NCBI GenBank assembly: GCA_016791285.1
Contig: JAEUMX010000310.1
Span: forward strand, 1-10,148
Reading direction: 5' to 3'
DNA from: Burkholderiales bacterium
GTDB taxonomy: Bacteria; Pseudomonadota; Gammaproteobacteria; Burkholderiales; JAEUMW01
DNA length: 10,148 nt
The position numbers and the translations under genes are program-made. Shown one piece after another: positions 6,401-10,148 of the stretch. How positions within the stretch are numbered: the first letter of the stretch is position 1; each line of letters begins with the position of its first letter. The notes beneath the pieces were generated by a model. The model made no database searches, was not told the DNA's origin, and worked only from the letters and a program-made list of their open reading frames with translations.

Positions 6401-7796
6401 ACAGCTTCGCCAGTTGCTCGACGAAGCGCGCTTCGTCTTCGAGGCAGCGCAGGTCGAACCGCAGGCAGCCGTCCGCGATGCGGCCGATGACCGGGATCGG
6501 GAGTCGGCGAAAGCGTGTGGCGAGCTGGCTCAGGGCGGTGCCTGCGCCGCGCTTCCCGGAGAGGTCGGGCGCGATCGCCAGAGCGACGCTGGGCAGGCGG
6601 TCGACCGGAAGCGATCCGCTGCCGATCTGGCTCGATGCGTCCTCTATCGTCACCCGGAACGCATCTCCCACGGCCTGCGCGAGCGGTGGCTGCAGCCGCG
6701 CCGCCAGCGCCGCGATCTCCGCTTGCGGTCGGGTGAGCAGCCGCAGCGTCGGCAGCCGGGCGGTCAGTCGGTCCGGATCGCGGTACAGCTGCAGTGTCGC
6801 TTCCAGGGCCGCGAGGGTGACCTTGGACACGCGCAGCGCGCGCTTGAGGGGATGCTTCCTGATGCGCTGAATGTGCGCCCTCCGGCCCACCACCAGCCCC
6901 GACTGCGGACCGCCGAGCAGCTTGTCGCCGCTGAAGGTGACGACGTCGGCGCCGGCTGCCACGACATCCTGCACGACCGGCTCTTTCGGCAGTCCGTAGT
7001 GCGACAGATCGACGAGGCTGCCGCTGCCCAGGTCGACTGCCATCGGCAGACCGGCATCATGGGCGATGCGTGCGACCGTGTCTTCGGCGACGCTGGTGGT
7101 GAAACCGCTGATCGCATAGTTGCTGGTGTGCACCTTCATCAGCAACGCCGTGTCGCCGTCGATGGCGTTGGCGTAATCCCGCGCATGGGTGCGGTTGGTC
7201 GTGCCGATCTCCTTGAGCGCGGCGCCGGCTGCGGCCATGACGTCGGGCATGCGGAAGCTGCCGCCGATCTCCACCAGCTCGCCGCGCGAGACGACTACCT
7301 TCCGCTGCGCGGCCAACGCCGCGATGGTGAGCAGCACCGCCGCCGCGTTGTTGTTGACGACGGTCGCTGCCTCGGCGCCGGTCAGCTCGCACAGCAGTTC
7401 TTCGACCAGCTGATCGCGATCGCCGCGCTCGCCGTCCTCGAGGTTGAATTCCAGATTGCACGGCTGGCACATCGCCGTCGCGACATGCGCGACTGCGTTG
7501 TCCGGGAGCAGGGCGCGGCCGAGGTTGGTGTGCAGCACCGTGCCGGTGAGGTTGTAGACGCGCTGCAACTGCGGCCGCAGCCGCTGCGCGAGGCGCTCGC
7601 GCAGGAGAGCACCGACGTCGCTGCTGGTGTCGGCATCGGCGCGGCCGGCGAGCGCGGCTTGCCGCAACTCCGCCAGAACCTCGCGCACGCCGCGCACGAC
7701 TTCGCTGCGACCATGAAGCTCGGCGAGATCGAGCATCGCCGGCTGCTGCATGAGACGGTCCACCGAGGGCAGCCGCAGCGGCAGGGCGTCAGGCAT
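6399..7796 (-). CDS. selA: L-seryl-tRNA(Sec) selenium transferase SelA
   Basis: SelA is a pyridoxal-phosphate enzyme of the bacterial cytoplasm. It converts seryl-tRNA-Sec to selenocysteinyl-tRNA-Sec with selenophosphate as selenium donor. The 465-residue product matches the usual length (E. coli about 463). Family landmarks include YNLTGTVLHTNLGRALLP (81-98), NNNAAAVLL (148-156), SRGELVEIGGSFRMPDV (170-186), KVHTSNYAISGFT (221-233) and the PLP-lysine segment SGDKLLGGPQSG with Lys292. The frame is open well upstream into fdhE, but ATG at 7796 gives the family-standard N-terminus. It also forms a TGATG overlap with the fdhE stop, so the start is coupled to fdhE. Selenophosphate must come from SelD encoded elsewhere. 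Confidence 0.98.
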   Translation of the reverse strand: MPDALPLRLPSVDRLMQQPAMLDLAELHGRSEVVRGVREVLAELRQAALAGRADADTSSDVGALLRERLAQRLRPQLQRVYNLTGTVLHTNLGRALLPDNAVAHVATAMCQPCNLEFNLEDGERGDRDQLVEELLCELTGAEAATVVNNNAAAVLLTIAALAAQRKVVVSRGELVEIGGSFRMPDVMAAAGAALKEIGTTNRTHARDYANAIDGDTALLMKVHTSNYAISGFTTSVAEDTVARIAHDAGLPMAVDLGSGSLVDLSHYGLPKEPVVQDVVAAGADVVTFSGDKLLGGPQSGLVVGRRAHIQRIRKHPLKRALRVSKVTLAALEATLQLYRDPDRLTARLPTLRLLTRPQAEIAALAARLQPPLAQAVGDAFRVTIEDASSQIGSGSLPVDRLPSVALAIAPDLSGKRGAGTALSQLATRFRRLPIPVIGRIADGCLRFDLRCLEDEARFVEQLAKL

Positions 7797-8722
7797 CAGG
7801 CCGCGTTCTCGTCGCCGTGAACGAAAAGCAGATTCACCCCGCTCGCCGACTTGCCGGTATCGGACACCAGCAGGTCGAGGGCGATCGAGGCAAGGTGATC
7901 GGCCACCGGTTCGACGTGAGCATCCTTGTTCTGATAGAAAATCTTCAGATAGGTGTCGCACTCGTCGCAGCATTCGGCCTTGATCGCCGGCGAGCCACCC
8001 TCGACCTCGAAGTAGTGAATGCCTTTGGTGGTGCCGCAACTCGAGCACTTCACCCGCACCATGTGCCACTCGGCGGCGCACAGCGAGCAGTGCAGGAAGC
8101 GATAGCCGCCGTCCCCGCCGATGCGCACGACGCTCGCCACCGGCGGCGATCCGCAGCAGGGGCAGATGTTCGGTATGTCGATGCGTCCGAAGCACTCCTG
8201 GCCGAGCATCGTCACCAGGTGCGTCCAGTACACCTGCAGCGCGGCGCCAATGAACGGAGCGGTCGCCGGATCGACCCCGACCGGGACGTTGGCGAGCAGG
8301 CGGCTCGCCTGCGCCTCGTAGAACTCGCCGCGACGGCCTTCGAGCCCGACCAACGCGGTGCGCAGCCCGCCCTCCGCATCCGCCGCGAGGGTGCGCAGCA
8401 TCCGCCGCAACAGGTCATGCCACAGCGGGTCGCGCCGCAGGGTCTGGGCGTTGAGCGGCGGCATGGCGTGCTCGCGACATTGCGCCATGTGCTCGCTGCT
8501 CGGCAGTGGAAACGGCGGCTGATCGGCCAGCAGCGCCTGCTGCAGATCGGCCACTCGCGCCATGAGTTCGAGGTAGCCGCCCAGCGTGCTGCCGGATGCG
8601 AGCTGACGCAGTCGCGCGGCGCGGTCGGAGAACACGCTGTGGCGATCGGGCAAGCGCAAGAACGGGATGTCGCCGGCCGCCTGAACGGCGATCTCCTCCG
8701 GCGTCATCATTCTTTGCTGCAT
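7796..8722 (-). CDS. fdhE: Formate dehydrogenase accessory protein FdhE
   Basis: FdhE is a cytoplasmic rubredoxin-like iron or zinc protein needed for active respiratory formate dehydrogenases; it interacts with the catalytic subunit. The 308-residue length is typical. The N-terminal half is helical (FSDRAARLRQLASGSTLGGY is characteristic). The C-terminal half carries four cysteine pairs that make two metal-binding knuckles: CPCCG (187-190), CSLC (212-215), CSSCG (226-229) and CCDEC (251-255). ATG at 8722 is chosen because GAGGGA lies just upstream; ATGs at codons 5 and 6 are possible alternatives. It lies 48 nt after the gamma subunit gene and overlaps selA by one base (TGATG). The order fdhBC, fdhE, selA suggests a single operon dedicated to making a seleno-formate dehydrogenase. 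Confidence 0.96.
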   Translation of the reverse strand: MQQRMMTPEEIAVQAAGDIPFLRLPDRHSVFSDRAARLRQLASGSTLGGYLELMARVADLQQALLADQPPFPLPSSEHMAQCREHAMPPLNAQTLRRDPLWHDLLRRMLRTLAADAEGGLRTALVGLEGRRGEFYEAQASRLLANVPVGVDPATAPFIGAALQVYWTHLVTMLGQECFGRIDIPNICPCCGSPPVASVVRIGGDGGYRFLHCSLCAAEWHMVRVKCSSCGTTKGIHYFEVEGGSPAIKAECCDECDTYLKIFYQNKDAHVEPVADHLASIALDLLVSDTGKSASGVNLLFVHGDENAA

Positions 8723-8733
8723 CCTGTCCCTCG

Positions 8734-8746
8734 TGCCCGACGGGCA
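8734..8746 (-). other. Small perfect hairpin upstream of fdhE
   Basis: On the minus strand TGCCC GTC GGGCA forms a 5-bp stem with a 3-nt loop, in the 48-nt gap between the gamma subunit gene and fdhE, just before the fdhE ribosome binding site. No T-run follows. It may be an mRNA processing or stability element that sets structural-gene versus accessory-gene levels, or chance in G+C-rich DNA. Confidence 0.3.
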
Positions 8747-8770
8747 ACCTGAAGACTGGGGCCTGAAAGC

Positions 8771-9388
8771 TTAACGTCTGGTGACCTCGCGATACCAGCC
8801 CGGATGGTGCACCCGTGCCCATTTCTCGGACACCCACCCGGTCGTCATGCCGCCGATGGCGCCCTTGACCCAGATCGCGGCGTAGATGTGCACGATCACG
8901 GCGATGATCGCCACCGTTGCCACCAGCGAATGCACGAGCGCGCCCAGCCGCACCACGCCGATCGGAAAATACTGGGCGAACCACGGGCGCCAGAACAGGA
9001 ACCCGGTGACGAATAGGAGGATCATGCAGGTGACGAGGGTCCAGAACAGAAGTTTCTGCGCCGCGTTGTACTTCCCGACTTCGGGGTAAGCGGCATCGCG
9101 GTTGGCGATCACGTCACCCATCATCGTCAGCCACTTGCGGTCGTTCTGGTTGATCATGTTGTGGTGCCAGAAGCGCGCCATGATCGCGAGGAACGCCACG
9201 AACGTGAAGACGCCGAAGAACGGATGCAGCACGCGCGTCCACGGACCACCGCCGAACAGACCCGCGAGCCAGCTCGTTGCCGGATGAAACAGGGCGAGCC
9301 CGGACAGGCCAGACAGGATGAACAGGATCGCGACGATCCAGTGGTTGATGCGTTCGGAATCGGTGTAGCGCCGGATCATTCCGTTCAT
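8771..9388 (-). CDS. fdnI: Formate dehydrogenase cytochrome b gamma subunit
   Basis: This 205-residue membrane subunit takes electrons from the beta subunit through two b hemes and reduces quinone. Four transmembrane helices are visible at about 15-35, 53-74, 113-133 and 148-175. E. coli FdnI binds heme with His18, His57, His155 and His169. The matching residues here are His16 (RINHWIV), His55 (RVLHPFFG), His153 (GALVHSL) and His167 (IVHIYAAIW), a constant offset of two, so both heme sites look intact. The C-terminal GGMTTGWVSEKWARVHHP is typical of the family. ATG at 9388 is chosen because AGGAGGT lies 8 nt upstream; ATG at 9379 (MIRRYTDSERINHW) is an alternative. It starts one base after the beta subunit stop. 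The protein should sit in the inner membrane. Confidence 0.97.
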   Translation of the reverse strand: MNGMIRRYTDSERINHWIVAILFILSGLSGLALFHPATSWLAGLFGGGPWTRVLHPFFGVFTFVAFLAIMARFWHHNMINQNDRKWLTMMGDVIANRDAAYPEVGKYNAAQKLLFWTLVTCMILLFVTGFLFWRPWFAQYFPIGVVRLGALVHSLVATVAIIAVIVHIYAAIWVKGAIGGMTTGWVSEKWARVHHPGWYREVTRR

Positions 9389-9389
9389 G

Positions 9390-10148
9390 TCAGCGGACCT
9401 CCTCTTCGTGTTCCTCGTCCGGCGCGTGAGCGTCCACGTCGTAGCGGCCGACCTTGATGTAGTGGAAGAAGCCGCCGAGCGCGGTCATGCTCATCGCAAG
9501 CAGCGCCAGGGGCTTGAACGCTCCCTTCCACAGACTGACCGTGGGACTGATCGACGGATCGTTCGGCAGGCCGTGGTAGATCTCGGGGCGGTCAGCGTGC
9601 TGCAGCACGTACATCACGTGCGTGCCGCCGACACCCGGCGGATCGTAGAGCCCCGCATTCTGGAAGCCACGCTCCTTGAGATCGACGATGCGCTCCTGAC
9701 CGTGCTCGATCATGTCCTCCTTGCTGCCGAAGGTGATCGCGCCGGTGGGGCAGGTCTTGACACAGGCCGGCTCCAGCCCGACCGCGACGCGATCGGAGCA
9801 CAGCGTGCACTTGTAGGCCTTGTTGTCCTTGCGCGAGATGCGCGGCACATCGAACGGGCAGCCGGCGACGCAGTAGCCGCAGCCGATGCAGTTCTCCTGC
9901 ACGAAGTCGACGATGCCGTTCGAATACTGCACGATGGCGCCTGGCGAGGGGCACGCCTTGAGGCAGCCCGGGTCGGCGCAGTGCATGCAGCCATCCTTGC
10001 GGATCAGCCACTCCAGCCGGTTGGCTTCGGTGTTCTCGTACTCGGTGAAGCGCATCACCGTCCACGAGTTCTCCGTGAGGTTGGGCGGGTTGTCGTACAC
10101 GCCGACGTTGACCCCGACCTCGTCGCGGATGTCGTTCCATTCCATGCA
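9390..10148 (-). CDS. fdxH: Formate dehydrogenase iron-sulfur beta subunit, 5' end off the window
   Basis: The beta subunit relays electrons from the catalytic subunit to the membrane cytochrome through four [4Fe-4S] clusters. The 252 visible codons align well with E. coli FdnH from its [12 protein letters not shown] segment on; here it reads [12 protein letters not shown]. The leading Cys (last codon of the window) is therefore a cluster ligand and about 40-50 N-terminal residues are missing. The ATG at 10145 is internal, not the start. Counting it as residue 1, cysteines lie at 53, 56, 61, 65, 86, 89, 92, 96, 113, 116, 128 and 132, all in standard spacing. A C-terminal helix (about 209-230) anchors the subunit in the membrane, ending in an acidic tail. 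The matching catalytic alpha subunit should lie just beyond the right edge. Confidence 0.97.
   Translation of the reverse strand, partial: CMEWNDIRDEVGVNVGVYDNPPNLTENSWTVMRFTEYENTEANRLEWLIRKDGCMHCADPGCLKACPSPGAIVQYSNGIVDFVQENCIGCGYCVAGCPFDVPRISRKDNKAYKCTLCSDRVAVGLEPACVKTCPTGAITFGSKEDMIEHGQERIVDLKERGFQNAGLYDPPGVGGTHVMYVLQHADRPEIYHGLPNDPSISPTVSLWKGAFKPLALLAMSMTALGGFFHYIKVGRYDVDAHAPDEEHEEEVR
9397..9403 (-). promoter_or_regulatory. Strong ribosome binding site of the gamma subunit gene
   Basis: AGGAGGT on the minus strand lies 8 nt upstream of ATG 9388 and within the last codons of the beta subunit gene. It supports the ATG at 9388 over that at 9379. Confidence 0.75.

Noticed and set aside
3261..7820. 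Plus-strand open frame of 1519 codons antisense to selB, the PepSY gene and selA
   Set aside because: The three minus-strand genes happen to share one frame, and this frame is their exact in-register antisense. Stops there would need sense codons TTA, CTA or TCA, which are rare in G+C-rich genes. It closes soon after entering fdhE, which is in another frame. The sense genes are all firmly identified.

Overview
The window is a high-G+C bacterial segment, most likely from a beta- or gammaproteobacterium. The guess rests on gene content: an E. coli FdnGHI-like formate dehydrogenase, FdhE, and bacterial SelA, SelB and tRNA-Sec. Apart from one gene at the left edge, everything lies on the minus strand in closely packed order.

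Minus-strand order, read in the direction of transcription (right to left): the formate dehydrogenase iron-sulfur beta subunit (cut by the right edge), the cytochrome b gamma subunit, the accessory protein FdhE, selenocysteine synthase SelA, a PepSY-type membrane protein, the Sec-specific elongation factor SelB, and selC (tRNA-Sec, anticodon UCA). After these come a Tat-exported transglutaminase-like protein, a glycine-cleavage-H-like lipoyl-carrier protein and a small DsrE-like protein. The last of these converges with a plus-strand serine acetyltransferase whose 5' end is off the left edge.

The first seven genes form a nearly self-contained cassette for a selenocysteine-dependent formate dehydrogenase. 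The beta and gamma subunits carry electrons from formate to the membrane quinone pool. FdhE helps to mature the enzyme. SelA makes Sec-tRNA from Ser-tRNA-Sec, and SelB delivers it to UGA codons. The catalytic alpha subunit, expected to contain the Sec codon, should lie just beyond the right edge. SelD (selenophosphate synthetase) is not in the window.

The least explained parts are the PepSY membrane gene wedged between selA and selB, and the block after selC, where a lipoyl-carrier-like gene overlaps a DsrE-like gene by 4 nt. The lipoyl and DsrE pair suggests a sulfur-relay (or, speculatively, selenium-relay) function. Two small hairpins sit in the intergenic gaps. No insertion sequence, CRISPR array or prophage was seen, and no non-coding stretch exceeds 300 bases.
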